A DNA stretch of 64,000 nt from assembly GCF_001293525.1 (NCBI RefSeq), contig NZ_BBYR01000076.1:1-64000 (forward strand), written 5' to 3'. The notes under the pieces were generated by a model. The model made no database searches and was not told the DNA's origin. It saw only the letters and a list, made by a program, of their open reading frames with translations. Positions 12,903 through 23,187 of this stretch are shown here, piece by piece; the stretch's first letter is position 1; every line of letters begins with the position of its first letter. The translations under genes were made by a program, and so were the position numbers. Source of the stretch: Pseudideonella sakaiensis (GTDB taxonomy: Bacteria; Pseudomonadota; Gammaproteobacteria; Burkholderiales; Burkholderiaceae_C).

Positions 12903-13409
12903 TCACTTCTGGGCGTTCAAGGCCTTGATGACCTTGTCGGTGATGTCCAGGCGCGGACCGGCGAAGACGGCTTCCTGCAGGATCAGGTCGTACTTCTCGG
13001 TCTCGAAGATCTGCTTGATGACCTTGTTCGCGCGCTCGACGACGGAGGCGAGCTCCTCGTTCTTGCGCTGGTTCAGGTCCTCCTGGAACTCGCGGCGCTT
13101 GCGCTGGAACTCGCGGTCCTGCTCGATCAGGTCGCGCTGGCGGCGCGAACGCTCGGACTCGGGCAGGGTCGGCGCGTCCTTCTCGAACTTGTCGCCGGCC
13201 GCCTTCAGGCGGTTGGCGGTGTCGCCGAGCTCTTTCTCACGCTTGGAGAACTCCGCCTCCAGCTTGGCCTGGGCGGCCTTCGCCGGCGAGGCCTCGCGCA
13301 GCACGCGGTCGCTGTTGACGTAGCCGATCTTCAGTTCCTGCGCCTGGGCCGCGAGGGCGGCGGCGGCCAGGCTGGTGGCCACCAGGACTTTCGAGAAAAC
13401 AGACATCAT
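12903..13409 (-). CDS. skp: Periplasmic OmpH/Skp-family chaperone
   Basis: A holdase that carries unfolded outer-membrane proteins through the periplasm to the Bam complex. The protein has 168 residues with a signal peptide ending in ALAAQAQ, about residues 1-23. The mature protein is mostly a charged alpha-helical hairpin (coiled coil, residues about 45-130), as expected for the Skp tentacles. The trimerisation beta-strand region is [12 protein letters not shown]. The ATG at 13409 shares its A with the bamA stop codon (TAATG), with a second ATG directly following. The bamA-skp-lpxD order is conserved. Confidence 0.93.
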   Translation of the reverse strand: MMSVFSKVLVATSLAAAALAAQAQELKIGYVNSDRVLREASPAKAAQAKLEAEFSKREKELGDTANRLKAAGDKFEKDAPTLPESERSRRQRDLIEQDREFQRKRREFQEDLNQRKNEELASVVERANKVIKQIFETEKYDLILQEAVFAGPRLDITDKVIKALNAQK

Positions 13410-15712
13410 TAGAACGCGGTCCCGATCTGGAATTGAAGTCGCTGGATTCTATCTTCTGGCCGTTTGCGGATCGGCGTGCCGTAGCTGAGCTTCAGCGGGC
13501 CCACCGGCGAGATCCAGCTCAGGCCGAGGCCGGCGGAGGCACGCAGGCTCTCGGCCGTGATCTTCTCCCCGTCGCCCCAGACGTTGCCGGCATCGAGGTA
13601 GGTGAACCAGCGCAGCGTGCGGTCGTTGCCGGTGCCGGGGATCGGCAGGTAGAGCTCGGCATTCAGGTTCAGGCGCTTCGCGCCGCCCATGTAGGCGCCG
13701 GTGACGTCCACCGGGCCCAGCGAGCCCTGGTCGAAGGCGCGCACGGTGCCGAGGCCGCCGCCGTAGAAGTTCTTGAAGATCGGGTAAGGCCGACCGCCCA
13801 GCCCGCGGCCGAGGCCGAGCTCGGCATTCAGGCCCAGCGTGAAGCGCCGCCCGAACGGGATGTACTGCTGGTACTGCAGGTTGGTGCGCAGGTAGCGGGT
13901 GTCGCCGATCAGGCCCCAGTCGAAGTTCACGCGCTGCAGCTTGCCCAGCGTCGGCACCAGCGCGCTGTCGCGCTCGTCGCGGGTCCAGCCGATGGTCAGC
14001 GGCACCGAGGAGCTGACCGACCCGAACAGCTCGCGGTAGAGGAAGTAGTTGTTCGGCAGCGCCTGCGTGCCCTTGATCTCGGTGCGCTCGTAGCCGATGC
14101 CGAAGAACACCGTGTCGAACTCGCTGAAGGGCACGCCGAAGCGCACCGCGAAGCCCGGCGTGACCAGCTTGTACTCCTCGCCCTGGCTGTTCAGCGGCCG
14201 CACGGTCCGGTAGAACACGTCGAAGGCGCGCGACACGCCGTCGACCGTGAAGTAGGGGTCGATCGTGCTGAGCACCACCGTGCGCTGCGAGCGGCTGGTG
14301 TTCACCTCGAGGCCGAGGTAGTTGCCGGAGCCGAAGACGTTCTCCTGCTTGATCGACGCCGTCAGCGACAGGCGGTCGGCGCTGGAGAAGCCGGCGCCGA
14401 GCAGCAGGTTGCCGGTGGGCTTTTCCTTGATCGTGACCGTCAGGTCGACCTGGTCCTGGGTGCCGGGCACCTCGGCCGTCTCGACGTTGACCTCGCTGAA
14501 GTAGCCGAGGCGGTCGACGCGGTCGCGCGAGAGCTTGATCTTGCGCGCGTCGTACCAGGAAGACTCGAACTGCCGGAACTCGCGGCGGATCACCTCGTCG
14601 CGGGTGCGGCTGTTGCCGGCGACGTTGATGCGGCGCACGTAGACGCGGCGCTGCGGCTCGGCGTTCAGCACCACCACGACGCGGCCGGTGGCGCGGTCGA
14701 TCTCCGGGCGGGACTCGACCTTCGCGAACGCGAAGCCGAAGGTGCCGAAGCGCTCGGTGAAGGCGCGCGTGGTGTCGGCGACGGCCTCGGCGCGGTAGGG
14801 CTCGCCGGGCTTGATGGCGACCAGGGTCTTGAAGTCCTCGTCCTTGCCGAGGTAGTCGCCCTCGAGGCGCACGGCCGTGACGGTGTAGGGCTGGCCCTCG
14901 GTCACGTTGATCGTGATCGCGATGTCGCGCTTGTCCGGCGAGATCGCCACCTGGGTCGAGTCGACGTTGAACTCGAGGTAGCCGCGGTTCAGGTAGTAGG
15001 CCCGCAGCGTCTCGAGGTCGGCGTTCAGCTTGGCCCGCGAATAGCGGTCGGCCTTCGTGTACCAGTTCAGCCAGCCGCCGTCGTTCAGGTCGAACAGGCC
15101 CTTCAGCGTGCTCTCGCTGAAGACGCGGTTGCCGACGATGCGGATGTCGCGGATCGAGGCCGGCGCGCCTTCGGTGATCGTGAAGGTCACGTTGACGCGG
15201 TTGCGCTCCTGCGGCGTCACCGTGGTGACCACCTCGGCGCCGTACAGGCTGCGCGTCAGGTACTGGCGCTTCAGTTCCTGCTCGGCGCGGTCGGCCAGGG
15301 CCTTGTCGAAGGGCTGGCCCTCGCCGATGCCGAAGTCCTTCAGCGACTTGACCAGCGCGTCCTTGTCGAACTCCTTCAGGCCGACGAAGTCGATGTTGGC
15401 GATCACCGAGCGCTCGTCGACGATGACGACGACGATGCCGTCCTCCACGTCGAGCCGGACGTCCTTGAACAGGCCGGTGGCGAACAGCGCGCGTAGCGCG
15501 GCGGCGCCCTTCTCGTCGTTGTAGGTGTCGCCGACGCGGAACGGCAGCGCGGCGAAGACGGTGCCGGCGTCGGTGCGCTGCAGGCCTTCGACGCGGATGT
15601 CCTTCAGCACGAAGGGCTCGACGGCGGCGGCAGGCAGGGCCTGGAGCGCGGCGGCCAGGGCGATGGACAGGGCCGTCGCGGACAGGCGAGGCAGGCGGAA
15701 CTGGGAGGGCAT
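13409..15712 (-). CDS. bamA: Outer membrane protein assembly factor BamA
   Basis: The central Omp85 beta-barrel of the Bam complex, which inserts outer-membrane proteins. The protein has 767 residues. A signal peptide (about 1-30, ALQALPAAAVEPF) is followed by five POTRA domains (about 31-420) starting IRVEGLQRTDAG. A 16-strand barrel completes the protein. The conserved barrel-lid element is present as TVRAFDQGSLG. The C-terminus ends in Phe (FQIGTAF), the outer-membrane barrel signature. It is 9 bp downstream of rseP. BamB and BamD are also encoded in this window, at 39-40 kb and 52 kb. Confidence 0.97.
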   Translation of the reverse strand: MPSQFRLPRLSATALSIALAAALQALPAAAVEPFVLKDIRVEGLQRTDAGTVFAALPFRVGDTYNDEKGAAALRALFATGLFKDVRLDVEDGIVVVIVDERSVIANIDFVGLKEFDKDALVKSLKDFGIGEGQPFDKALADRAEQELKRQYLTRSLYGAEVVTTVTPQERNRVNVTFTITEGAPASIRDIRIVGNRVFSESTLKGLFDLNDGGWLNWYTKADRYSRAKLNADLETLRAYYLNRGYLEFNVDSTQVAISPDKRDIAITINVTEGQPYTVTAVRLEGDYLGKDEDFKTLVAIKPGEPYRAEAVADTTRAFTERFGTFGFAFAKVESRPEIDRATGRVVVVLNAEPQRRVYVRRINVAGNSRTRDEVIRREFRQFESSWYDARKIKLSRDRVDRLGYFSEVNVETAEVPGTQDQVDLTVTIKEKPTGNLLLGAGFSSADRLSLTASIKQENVFGSGNYLGLEVNTSRSQRTVVLSTIDPYFTVDGVSRAFDVFYRTVRPLNSQGEEYKLVTPGFAVRFGVPFSEFDTVFFGIGYERTEIKGTQALPNNYFLYRELFGSVSSSVPLTIGWTRDERDSALVPTLGKLQRVNFDWGLIGDTRYLRTNLQYQQYIPFGRRFTLGLNAELGLGRGLGGRPYPIFKNFYGGGLGTVRAFDQGSLGPVDVTGAYMGGAKRLNLNAELYLPIPGTGNDRTLRWFTYLDAGNVWGDGEKITAESLRASAGLGLSWISPVGPLKLSYGTPIRKRPEDRIQRLQFQIGTAF

Positions 15713-15721
15713 GCGAGAGGA

Positions 15722-17092
15722 TCAGTGCAGGCCCAGGAGGCGGGCCACGTCGTTGTAAAGGGCCAGCGACATCATCATGAGCATGATCGCCACCCCGCCA
15801 CGCTGCAGCCGGTCGAGCCACAACTCGGAGACCGGCCGCCCTGTCACTGCCTCGAAAAGATAATACATCAGGTGCCCACCATCGAGCATCGGCAGCGGCA
15901 GGAGGTTCAGCACGCCCAGGCTGATGCTCACGACGGCCAGGAAGCCGAGGTAGTAGGCCATGCCCAGGCGCACCGACTGGCCGGCGTAGTCGGCGATCGT
16001 CAGTGGGCCGGAGAGGTTCTTCAGCGAGGCCTCGCCGATCACCATGCGCCCGAGCATGCGCAGCGTCAGCACCGACATGTCCCAGGTGCGGCCGACGGCC
16101 TCGGACACGCCATCGACCAGGCCGTAACGCACCGTCACCATCTCGGGCGGGCGGCCGACGTAGGCCTCGATGCGGCCGATGCGCTGCTCGCGGTCGAAGG
16201 CGACCGCCGGCGTGACCGCCAGCGACAGCCGCTCGCCCGCCCGCTCGATGCGCCAGTCCATCGTCGCGGGAGCACGGCCACTGCCGGCCTGGCGGATGCG
16301 CTCTCGCAGGCTGGCCGCGTCCTCGACCGGGCGGCCGTCGATCGCCAGCACCCGGTCGCCGGCCTGCAGCCCGGCGCGGGCCGCGGCGCCACCGGCCTTG
16401 ACCTCGCCCAGCACCGGCTCGCTGTAGGGGCTGCCGACGCCGATGCGCCGCATCAGCGCCGCATCGACGTCGCGCACCTCGAGCCGGCCGAGGTCGAGCG
16501 TCACCGTGCGCCCGGCACGCCCGGCGGCATCGGTGACTGCGAGTTGCATCGCCTCGCCCTGCAGGGCGGCCTGCGTCAGCGACCAGCGCAGGTCGGTCAT
16601 CGAGCGCACGTCGCGCCAGGTGCTGCCGTCGCTCGACGCCTCGCGCACCCAGTCACCGGCGCGCAGGCCGGCCTGCTCGGCGAGGCTGCCGGCGGCCGGC
16701 GCGGACAGCAGCGCCTTCGGCTCGTCGACGCCGATCCAGTGCGCGGCCGCGTACAGCAGCACTGCGAGCCCGAGGTTCGCCGCCGGGCCCGCGGCGACGA
16801 TCGCGGCACGCTGCCACAGCGGCTTGCGGTTGAACGCGGCGTCGCGCTCGGCCGGCGCGACCGGGCCTTCGCGCTCGTCGAGCATGCGCACGTAGCCGCC
16901 GAAGGGCAGCGCCGAGACCACGAACTCGGTCGATGCGGGCGTGGCCTGGCGCCGCCAGAGCACGCGGCCGAAGCCCACCGAGAAGCGCAGCACCTTGACG
17001 CCGCAGGCCACCGCGACGCGGTAGTGGCCGTACTCGTGGATCACGATCAGCACGGCCAGCGTGAGCACGAAGGCCAGGACGGTGAGGATCAT
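15722..17092 (-). CDS. rseP: Site-2 protease RseP
   Basis: An inner-membrane zinc metalloprotease that cleaves anti-sigma factor within the membrane, releasing the envelope stress sigma factor. It also clears signal peptides. The protein has 456 residues. The metal-binding HEYGH is at residues 19-23 in the first transmembrane segment. Two PDZ-like domains lie in the periplasmic middle part (for example [11 protein letters not shown] and [15 protein letters not shown]). The third metal ligand lies in [17 protein letters not shown]. The ATG at 17092 overlaps the dxr stop by 4 bp (ATGA). The frame is open further upstream, but HExxH must lie close to the N-terminus, which fixes the start. Confidence 0.96.
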   Translation of the reverse strand: MILTVLAFVLTLAVLIVIHEYGHYRVAVACGVKVLRFSVGFGRVLWRRQATPASTEFVVSALPFGGYVRMLDEREGPVAPAERDAAFNRKPLWQRAAIVAAGPAANLGLAVLLYAAAHWIGVDEPKALLSAPAAGSLAEQAGLRAGDWVREASSDGSTWRDVRSMTDLRWSLTQAALQGEAMQLAVTDAAGRAGRTVTLDLGRLEVRDVDAALMRRIGVGSPYSEPVLGEVKAGGAAARAGLQAGDRVLAIDGRPVEDAASLRERIRQAGSGRAPATMDWRIERAGERLSLAVTPAVAFDREQRIGRIEAYVGRPPEMVTVRYGLVDGVSEAVGRTWDMSVLTLRMLGRMVIGEASLKNLSGPLTIADYAGQSVRLGMAYYLGFLAVVSISLGVLNLLPLPMLDGGHLMYYLFEAVTGRPVSELWLDRLQRGGVAIMLMMMSLALYNDVARLLGLH

Positions 17093-18276
17093 CGGGCGAG
17101 ACTCCGGACGAGTTCCTCGGCGCGGCGGCGGGCGCGCGCGTCGAGGTCGAGCAGGCCGTCGACCGACTGCGCGGCCCCGGGTTCCGGAAGCACCGCATCC
17201 AGCGTCGCGCGGTTCAGCGCATGGATGCGGTCGAAGCGCAGGCGCCCGTCGAGGAAGGCCGCGACCGCGACCTCGTTGGCCGCGTTCAGCACCGCGGTGC
17301 TGCCAGGCGCGGCCTCGAGCGCCTCCCATGCCAGGAACAGCCCGGGGAAGCGGCGCTCGTCGGCCGGCTCGAAGCTCAGCGCACCCAGCGTGGCGAAGTC
17401 CAGCTGCGCCGCACCGCTCTCGATGCGCTGCGGGAAGGACAGGCCGTAGGCGATCGGCACGCGCATGTCCGGCGTGCCGAGCTGCGCCAGCACCGAGTGG
17501 TCGCGGCACACCACCATCGAATGGATGATGCTCTGCGGATGAATCACCACGCGCACCTGCGCAGGGCTCAGGTCGAACAGCCAGCGCGCCTCGATCACCT
17601 CGAGCGCCTTGTTCATCATCGTCGCCGAATCGACCGAGATCTTGCGCCCCATCACCCAGTTCGGGTGGGCGCAGGCCTGCTCGGGCGTGACCTCGGCCAG
17701 CGTCGCCGGATCACGCGTGCGGAACGGGCCGCCCGAGGCGGTCAGCAGGATGTGGTCGATGCGCGAGGCCCACTGGTCGCGGTCCTCCGGCAGGCACTGG
17801 AAGATCGCGGAGTGCTCGCTGTCGATCGGCAGCAGCAGGCCGCCGCCGTCGCGCACGGCCTGCATGAACAGGGCGCCGCCGACCACCAGCGCCTCCTTGT
17901 TGGCCAGCAGCAGCCGCTTGCCGGCACGCGCCGCGGCCAGGCAGGGCGGCAGCCCGGCGGCGCCGACGATCGCGCCCATCACGGCATCGACCTCAGGGTG
18001 GGCCGCCAGCTCGACCAGCGCCTGCGGGCCGACCAGCACCTCGGTGCGCACGCCCGCGTCGGCCAGCGCGGCGCCGAGCTGCCGGGCCTGCTGCGCCTCG
18101 GCGACCGCGGCATAGCGCGGCCGCCAGGCCAGGCACTGCGCGAGCAGCGCGTCGGTGCGGCTGTGCGCCGTCAGCGCGAACACCTCGTAGCGCTGCGGGT
18201 GCCGCGCGACCACGTCCAGGGTGTTGGTGCCGACCGAACCGGTCGACCCGAGGATGCACAGGCGGGTCGGTGTCAT
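17089..18276 (-). CDS. dxr: 1-deoxy-D-xylulose 5-phosphate reductoisomerase
   Basis: Second step of the MEP isoprenoid pathway, making 2-C-methyl-D-erythritol 4-phosphate with NADPH. The protein has 395 residues. The NADPH-binding Rossmann motif at the start is [34 protein letters not shown] and the substrate-loop block [10 protein letters not shown] follow, and [21 protein letters not shown] is the family signature. The start is ATG at 18276, with 22 bp to the cdsA stop. Together with ispG (42-44 kb) and uppS it supplies undecaprenyl phosphate. Confidence 0.97.
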   Translation of the reverse strand: MTPTRLCILGSTGSVGTNTLDVVARHPQRYEVFALTAHSRTDALLAQCLAWRPRYAAVAEAQQARQLGAALADAGVRTEVLVGPQALVELAAHPEVDAVMGAIVGAAGLPPCLAAARAGKRLLLANKEALVVGGALFMQAVRDGGGLLLPIDSEHSAIFQCLPEDRDQWASRIDHILLTASGGPFRTRDPATLAEVTPEQACAHPNWVMGRKISVDSATMMNKALEVIEARWLFDLSPAQVRVVIHPQSIIHSMVVCRDHSVLAQLGTPDMRVPIAYGLSFPQRIESGAAQLDFATLGALSFEPADERRFPGLFLAWEALEAAPGSTAVLNAANEVAVAAFLDGRLRFDRIHALNRATLDAVLPEPGAAQSVDGLLDLDARARRRAEELVRSLAR

Positions 18277-18298
18277 GGGGCCGCGACGCAGGTCGGTG

Positions 18299-19141
18299 TC
18301 ACAGGGAGGCCAGCGCGAGCGCCAGCGGCAGCACCGGCAGCAGCGCGTCGATGCGGTCGAGCACGCCGCCGTGGCCGGGCAGCAGGCGGCTGCTGTCCTT
18401 GGCACCGGCGCTGCGCTTGACGAGGGATTCGAACAGATCGCCGACGATGCTCATCGCCGCGAGGAAGGCGGTGGCGAGCAGCATGCCCGCGACGCCGATG
18501 CGCCCGGCCACCTGCGTGAACCAGCTCGCGCCGTCGGCGGGCAGCGCCAGCGCGCGGTCGCTGGCCCACCACGCGAGCGCCAGCAGCAGCGCGCCGGCCA
18601 GGCCGCTCCAGGCCCCGGCCCAGCTCTTGCCCGGGCTGATCGCCGGGGCCAGCTTGCGCCGCCCGAAGGCGCGGCCGCCGAAGTAGGCGGCGATGTCGGC
18701 GGCCCAGACGATGCACAGCACCGACAGCAGGAAGGCGACGCCGGCCTGGCGCGCATTCGACAGCGCCAGCCAGGTGAGCCACAGCAGCAGCAGCCCGGTG
18801 GCGGCACGCAGCGCGCGCGGCAGCAATGGCCAGCCGCCCACGCCGCGCCGCAGCACCAGCGCGCCGCCGATCACCCAGGCCAGCAGGGCCATCCACCACA
18901 GCGTGGGCGGCGTCGCGGTGGAGGCGCCGGCGGCCCAGGTGGCCACGCACAGGCCGGCGAGCACCGCGCCGTAAGCCACCGCCCCCGCACCCGGCAGCCC
19001 GTTCAGTCGCGCCCATTCCCAGCCGGCGGCCGCCACCGCGACCAGCGCGATCGCCGCGAACGGCCAGGCCACGGTGGCGAACAGCGCCGGCAAGAGCACC
19101 GCAAGCAGCACCAGCGCCGTGATCACGCGCTGCCTGAGCAT
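18299..19141 (-). CDS. cdsA: Phosphatidate cytidylyltransferase
   Basis: An integral inner-membrane enzyme forming CDP-diacylglycerol from phosphatidic acid and CTP, the branch-point of phospholipid synthesis. The protein has 280 residues with about eight hydrophobic segments (for example [20 protein letters not shown]). The C-terminal CDP-alcohol signature is [20 protein letters not shown] followed by [10 protein letters not shown], containing the metal-binding Asp residues. Start ATG at 19141, 4 bp after the uppS stop. It lies in the conserved uppS-cdsA-dxr order. Confidence 0.95.
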   Translation of the reverse strand: MLRQRVITALVLLAVLLPALFATVAWPFAAIALVAVAAAGWEWARLNGLPGAGAVAYGAVLAGLCVATWAAGASTATPPTLWWMALLAWVIGGALVLRRGVGGWPLLPRALRAATGLLLLWLTWLALSNARQAGVAFLLSVLCIVWAADIAAYFGGRAFGRRKLAPAISPGKSWAGAWSGLAGALLLALAWWASDRALALPADGASWFTQVAGRIGVAGMLLATAFLAAMSIVGDLFESLVKRSAGAKDSSRLLPGHGGVLDRIDALLPVLPLALALASL

Positions 19142-19145
19142 CGGC

Positions 19146-19898
19146 TCACGCGCTCTCGAGCGGCTCCGCGGGCGCCGGCGCCGGCGCGTCCTTGACCATG
19201 CCGAAGCGGCGGTCGCGGCGCGCGAAATCCGCCAGGGCGGCGTCGAGCTCGGCCTCGCCGAACTCCGGCCACAGGCACTCGGTGAAGTACAGCTCGGCGT
19301 ACGCCGTCTGCCACAGCAGGAAGTTGCTGACCCGGATCTCGCCGCCGGTGCGGATGAACAGATCCGGATCCGGCGCATAGCTGAGCGCCAGGTAGCGCGA
19401 CAGCGTGGCCTCGTCCAGGGCCTCGGGCGCGACGCCGTCGAGCATCGCGCGGCGGCAGGCCTGCACGATGTCCCAGCGCCCGCCGTAGTTGAAGGCCACC
19501 GACAGCGTGATGCGCCGGTTGTCGCGGGTCAGGTTCTCGGCCTCGTCCCACGCGGCGCGCAGCTTGTCGGACAGCCGCGAGCGGTCGCCGACGATGCGGA
19601 TGCGCACGCCGTCCTCGGTGAGGGTGCGCAGGTACTTGGAGACGGCGACGATCACCAGCTCCATCAGGCCGCTGACCTCCTCCTGCGGGCGCTTCCAGTT
19701 CTCGGAGGAGAAGGCGAACAGCGTCAGGTAGTCGATGCCGCGTTCGGCGCAGGCGCGCACGATCTTCAGCACCGCGTCGACGCCTTGGGTGTGGCCCAGG
19801 AAGCGCGGCATCATGCGTTTGCGGGCCCAGCGCCCGTTGCCATCCATCACGATGGCCACGTGGCGCGGCAGCGGCGGGGAGCGGTCGGAGTGGCTCAA
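19146..19898 (-). CDS. uppS: Isoprenyl transferase (undecaprenyl diphosphate synthase), TTG start
   Basis: Condenses isopentenyl diphosphate with farnesyl diphosphate to make the C55 carrier lipid for cell wall and O-antigen synthesis. The protein has 250 residues. The substrate-binding signature HVAIVMDGNGRWARKR begins at about residue 14 and contains the catalytic Asp. SSENWKRP and the C-terminal DLFIRTGGEIRVSNFLLWQ are the other family blocks. The frame begins with TTG at 19898; no ATG or GTG lies upstream of the conserved region, so TTG is the likely start. It lies 16 bp downstream of frr. Confidence 0.94.
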   Translation of the reverse strand: MSHSDRSPPLPRHVAIVMDGNGRWARKRMMPRFLGHTQGVDAVLKIVRACAERGIDYLTLFAFSSENWKRPQEEVSGLMELVIVAVSKYLRTLTEDGVRIRIVGDRSRLSDKLRAAWDEAENLTRDNRRITLSVAFNYGGRWDIVQACRRAMLDGVAPEALDEATLSRYLALSYAPDPDLFIRTGGEIRVSNFLLWQTAYAELYFTECLWPEFGEAELDAALADFARRDRRFGMVKDAPAPAPAEPLESA

Positions 19899-19914
19899 GG
19901 CGCGCGTCCCGCGG

Positions 19915-20475
19915 TCAGACCGCCATGATCTCGCCTTCCTTGGCGGCGATCATGCGGTCGATCTCGGCGATGGTGCGGTCGGTCAGCTTCTGCACCTCGT
20001 CGAGCGAGCGCCGCTCCTCGTCCTCGGTGATGGCCTTGTCCTTCAGCAGCTTCTTGGCCTGCTCGTTGGCGTCGCGGCGCTGGTTGCGCACCGCCACCTT
20101 CGCGTCCTCGCCGGCGCTGCGCACGACCTTGGTCAGGTCGCGCCGGCGCTCCTCGGTCAGCGCCGGCATCGGCACGCGCAGCAGGTCGCCCTGCGACGAG
20201 GGGTTCAGGCCGAGGTCGCTCTCGCGGATCGCCCGCTCGATCTTCGGCCCCAGGCCCTTCTCCCAGGGCTGGACGCTGAGCGTGCGCGCGTCCAGCAGCG
20301 AGACGTTGGCCACCTGGCTGATGGGCACCATCGAGCCGTAGTAGTCGACCGAGACCTGGTCGAGGATGCCCGGATGGGCCCGGCCGGTGCGGATCTTCTG
20401 CAGGTCGGCCTTGAAGACCTCGATGGTCTTGGCCATCCGGCCCTCGGCGTTCTTCTTGATGTCGGCAATGCTCAT
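19915..20475 (-). CDS. frr: Ribosome recycling factor
   Basis: Splits post-termination ribosomes together with EF-G. The protein has 186 residues, normal length. It is an all-helical long-arm domain with the conserved block [21 protein letters not shown] near residues 27-47. The C-terminal helix [19 protein letters not shown] is also typical. Start ATG at 20475. It lies 57 bp downstream of pyrH in the universal rpsB-tsf-pyrH-frr order. Confidence 0.98.
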   Translation of the reverse strand: MSIADIKKNAEGRMAKTIEVFKADLQKIRTGRAHPGILDQVSVDYYGSMVPISQVANVSLLDARTLSVQPWEKGLGPKIERAIRESDLGLNPSSQGDLLRVPMPALTEERRRDLTKVVRSAGEDAKVAVRNQRRDANEQAKKLLKDKAITEDEERRSLDEVQKLTDRTIAEIDRMIAAKEGEIMAV

Positions 20476-20532
20476 GTCGGCTTCCTGTTCACCGGCGCCG
20501 CAGCGCAGCGCCGGCCTCGACGGCGCTTCGCT

Positions 20533-21243
20533 TCAGACGTGGACCAGGGTGCCTTCGTCCTCACCCGTCACCACGCGCTTGAGCGCACCCGGTTTGAAAA
20601 TGCTGAACACCTTGATCGGCAGCTTCTGGTCGCGGCACAGCGCGAAGGCCGTGGCGTCGAGCACCTGGAGGTTCTTCGCGATCGCCTCGTCGAAGCCGAT
20701 GCGGGCATAGCGCGTGGCCGTCGGGTCCTTCTTCGGATCGGCGCTGTAGACGCCGTCGACCTTGGTCGCCTTCAGCACGATCTCGGCGCCCATCTCGGCG
20801 CCGCGCAGCGCGGCTGCGGTGTCGGTGGTGAAGAACGGGTTGCCGGTGCCGCCCGCGAAGACGACCAGCTTGCCCTCCTCGAGGTACTGCAGGGCCTTCG
20901 GCCGGACGTAGGGCTCGACCACCTGGTCGATCGCGATCGCCGACATGACGCGCGCCGTCATGCCCTCCTGGCGCATCGTGTCGGCCAGCGCGAGCGCGTT
21001 CATCACGGTCGCGAGCATGCCCATGTAGTCGGCCGTCGCGCGGTCCATGCCGACCGAGCCGCCGGCGACGCCGCGGAAGATGTTGCCGCCGCCGATCACC
21101 ACCGCGACCTCGCAGCCCAGGCGCGTCACCTCCTGCACCTCGCGCACGATGCGCACGATGGTCGCACGGTTGATGCCATAGGCATCGTCGCCCATCAAGG
21201 CCTCGCCGGAGAGTTTCAGCAGGATGCGCTTGTAGGCGGGCAT
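20533..21243 (-). CDS. pyrH: Uridylate kinase (UMP kinase)
   Basis: Phosphorylates UMP to UDP in pyrimidine nucleotide synthesis. The hexameric family is activated by GTP and inhibited by UTP. The protein has 236 residues. The N-terminal phosphate-binding [11 protein letters not shown] and [13 protein letters not shown] are characteristic, as is the ATP-binding [19 protein letters not shown]. Start ATG at 21243. A 116-bp gap to tsf contains a hairpin and a -10-like box, so pyrH may have its own promoter. Confidence 0.97.
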   Translation of the reverse strand: MPAYKRILLKLSGEALMGDDAYGINRATIVRIVREVQEVTRLGCEVAVVIGGGNIFRGVAGGSVGMDRATADYMGMLATVMNALALADTMRQEGMTARVMSAIAIDQVVEPYVRPKALQYLEEGKLVVFAGGTGNPFFTTDTAAALRGAEMGAEIVLKATKVDGVYSADPKKDPTATRYARIGFDEAIAKNLQVLDATAFALCRDQKLPIKVFSIFKPGALKRVVTGEDEGTLVHV

Positions 21244-21316
21244 GCGGGGGTCCTCGGGGGGCTGGTCCTGGCGGCGGCGATGGGAGGAAGTCTAGCGGGC
21301 CCGGCGGGGCCGGGCA

Positions 21317-21334
21317 CCCGCCGGAATCGGCGGG
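21317..21334 (-). terminator. Hairpin in the tsf-pyrH gap
   Basis: CCCGCCG (21317-21323) pairs perfectly with CGGCGGG (21328-21334) around a GAAT loop, 26 bp after the tsf stop. No T-tract follows, so it may attenuate or protect 3' ends rather than terminate. TAGACT on the minus strand (plus 21289-21294) just downstream could be a -10 box for pyrH. Confidence 0.35.
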
Positions 21335-21359
21335 CGCCGGCCGACGCCGGCAGCGGCGC

Positions 21360-22256
21360 TCAGGCGCCCTTGGCGGCAGCGACCTGGGCAGCCACCTCGG
21401 CCGCGAAGTCGTCGACCTTCTTCTCGATGCCTTCGCCGACCACGTACAGCGTGAAGCCCTTCACCGTCGTGCCCGTGGCCTTCAGCATCTGCTCGACGGT
21501 CTGCTTGCCGTCGGCCGCCTTCACGAAGACCTGGTTGAACAGGCTGACTTCCTTCAGGTACTTCTGCACCGAGCCGTCGACCATCTTGGCGACGATCTCG
21601 GCCGGCTTGCCGGACTCGGCGGCCTTCTCGGCAGCGATCTTGCGCTCCTTCTCGATCAGGTCCGCCGGCACGTCGGCCGACGACAGCGAGACGGGCTTCA
21701 TCGCGGCCACGTGCATCGCCACGTCCTTCGCGGCGACGTCGTCGCCGTCGAACTCGACGATCACGCCGATGCGCGTGCCGTGCAGGTAGTGCGCGAGCTT
21801 GCCGCCGTCGGCGTAGCGGGTGAAGCGGCGGATCGACATGTTCTCGCCGATCTTGCCGATCAGGCCCTTGCGCACGTCCTCGACCGTCGGGCCGAAGCCG
21901 TCCTGGCTGTGGGCCAGCGCGGACAGGGCCGCGATGTCGGCCGGGGCGTGCTCGCGCACCAGCTCGGCACAGGTCTTCACGAAGGCCAGGAAGGACTCGT
22001 TCTTCGAGACGAAGTCCGTCTCGCAGTTGACCTCGACCAGCGCGCCCTGCGTGCCCGCGACGCTCGCGGAGACCACGCCCTCGGCGGTGATCCGGGCCGC
22101 GGCCTTGCCAGCCTTGTTGCCGAGCTTGACGCGCAGCAGTTCCTCGGCGCGCTCCATGTCGCCTTCGGCCTCGGTCAGGGCCTTTTTGCACTCCATCATC
22201 GGCGCATCGGTCTTGGCTCGAAGTTCGGCGACCATGCTGGCGGTGATTGCGGGCAT
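21360..22256 (-). CDS. tsf: Translation elongation factor Ts
   Basis: Guanine nucleotide exchange factor that reloads EF-Tu with GTP. The protein has 298 residues. The N-terminal UBA-like domain is [20 protein letters not shown]. The EF-Tu contacting motif [13 protein letters not shown] follows at about residues 80-92. The C-terminal domain includes [19 protein letters not shown]. Start ATG at 22256. It is separated from rpsB by 146 bp containing an intrinsic-terminator-like hairpin, so expression relative to rpsB is probably attenuated. Confidence 0.98.
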   Translation of the reverse strand: MPAITASMVAELRAKTDAPMMECKKALTEAEGDMERAEELLRVKLGNKAGKAAARITAEGVVSASVAGTQGALVEVNCETDFVSKNESFLAFVKTCAELVREHAPADIAALSALAHSQDGFGPTVEDVRKGLIGKIGENMSIRRFTRYADGGKLAHYLHGTRIGVIVEFDGDDVAAKDVAMHVAAMKPVSLSSADVPADLIEKERKIAAEKAAESGKPAEIVAKMVDGSVQKYLKEVSLFNQVFVKAADGKQTVEQMLKATGTTVKGFTLYVVGEGIEKKVDDFAAEVAAQVAAAKGA

Positions 22257-22343
22257 CTGTGTTCTCCGTGGGTGGAACCGGCGCGCCGCGCGACGGGGCG
22301 GCGCCGGTTCGGAATGCGTGACCCCGGGCCGGCCGGGGCATTG

Positions 22344-22367
22344 AAAAAGGGGCTGAAGCAGCCCCTT
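22344..22367 (-). terminator. Rho-independent terminator/attenuator between rpsB and tsf
   Basis: On the minus strand AAGGGGCTG, loop CTT and CAGCCCCTT form a perfect 9-bp stem followed by a run of five T. This is the clearest intrinsic terminator in the window. It lies 35 bp after the rpsB stop and about 90 bp before tsf. tsf must therefore be reached by partial read-through or an internal promoter. Confidence 0.85.
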
Positions 22368-22402
22368 GCTCGTCTCGCCGCGCGGGCGAGCAGGGGCCGG
22401 GA

Positions 22403-23149
22403 TCAGGCGGTCTCGTCGACCTCGACGAACTCGTCGCCCTCGGCCGAGACGGCCTGCAGCACCTCGTTGCCGGCGTTCGCCTTGCCCTCGAGCACGGCGT
22501 CCGCGATGGCACGGGCGTACAGCGCGACCGCCTTGGCGGAGTCGTCGTTGCCCGGGATCACGTAGTCGATGCCGACCGGCGAGTGGTTCGAGTCGACGAT
22601 GCCGACCACCGGGATGCCCAGCTTGTTGGCCTCGGCGATCGCGATCTTGTGGTAACCGACGTCGATCACGAACAGCGCATCCGGCAGCGCACCCATGTCC
22701 TGGATGCCGCCGATGTCCTTCTCGAGCTTCTCCAGCTCGCGCTGGAACATCAGCGCTTCCTTCTTGATGCGGATCTCGGTGCCGGCCTCGACCTGGGCCT
22801 GCATGTCCTTGAGCCGCTTCAGCGAGCCCTTGACCGTCTTGAAGTTGGTCAGCATGCCGCCGAGCCAGCGCTGGTCGACGAAGGGCATGCCGCAGCGGCG
22901 CGCTTCCATCGCGACGACCTCGCGCGCCTGGCGCTTGGTGCCGATCATCAGGATCGTGCCGCGCTTGGACGCGAGCTGGCGCACGAACTTCAGCGCCTCG
23001 GTGAAGAGCGGCTGCGTCTTCTCGAGGTTGATGATGTGGATCTTGTTGCGATGGCCATAGATGTAGGGGGCCATCTTGGGGTTCCAGAAGCGCGTCTGGT
23101 GCCCGAAATGGACACCGGCTTCCAGCATTTCACGCATGCTGACGGTCAT
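22403..23149 (-). CDS. rpsB: 30S ribosomal protein S2
   Basis: A small-subunit ribosomal protein, needed for S1 and mRNA docking. The protein has 248 residues starting [37 protein letters not shown] and [19 protein letters not shown] are the S2 family blocks. Start ATG at 23149 with GGAG 8 bases upstream. It is the first gene of a run of about sixteen minus-strand genes. Upstream lies a 233-bp leader/intergenic region with a strongly structured element, a candidate site for regulation. Confidence 0.98.
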   Translation of the reverse strand: MTVSMREMLEAGVHFGHQTRFWNPKMAPYIYGHRNKIHIINLEKTQPLFTEALKFVRQLASKRGTILMIGTKRQAREVVAMEARRCGMPFVDQRWLGGMLTNFKTVKGSLKRLKDMQAQVEAGTEIRIKKEALMFQRELEKLEKDIGGIQDMGALPDALFVIDVGYHKIAIAEANKLGIPVVGIVDSNHSPVGIDYVIPGNDDSAKAVALYARAIADAVLEGKANAGNEVLQAVSAEGDEFVEVDETA

Positions 23150-23187
23150 GATCGACTCCGAAGGTTGGTTCTAGAATCCGGCCCGAA

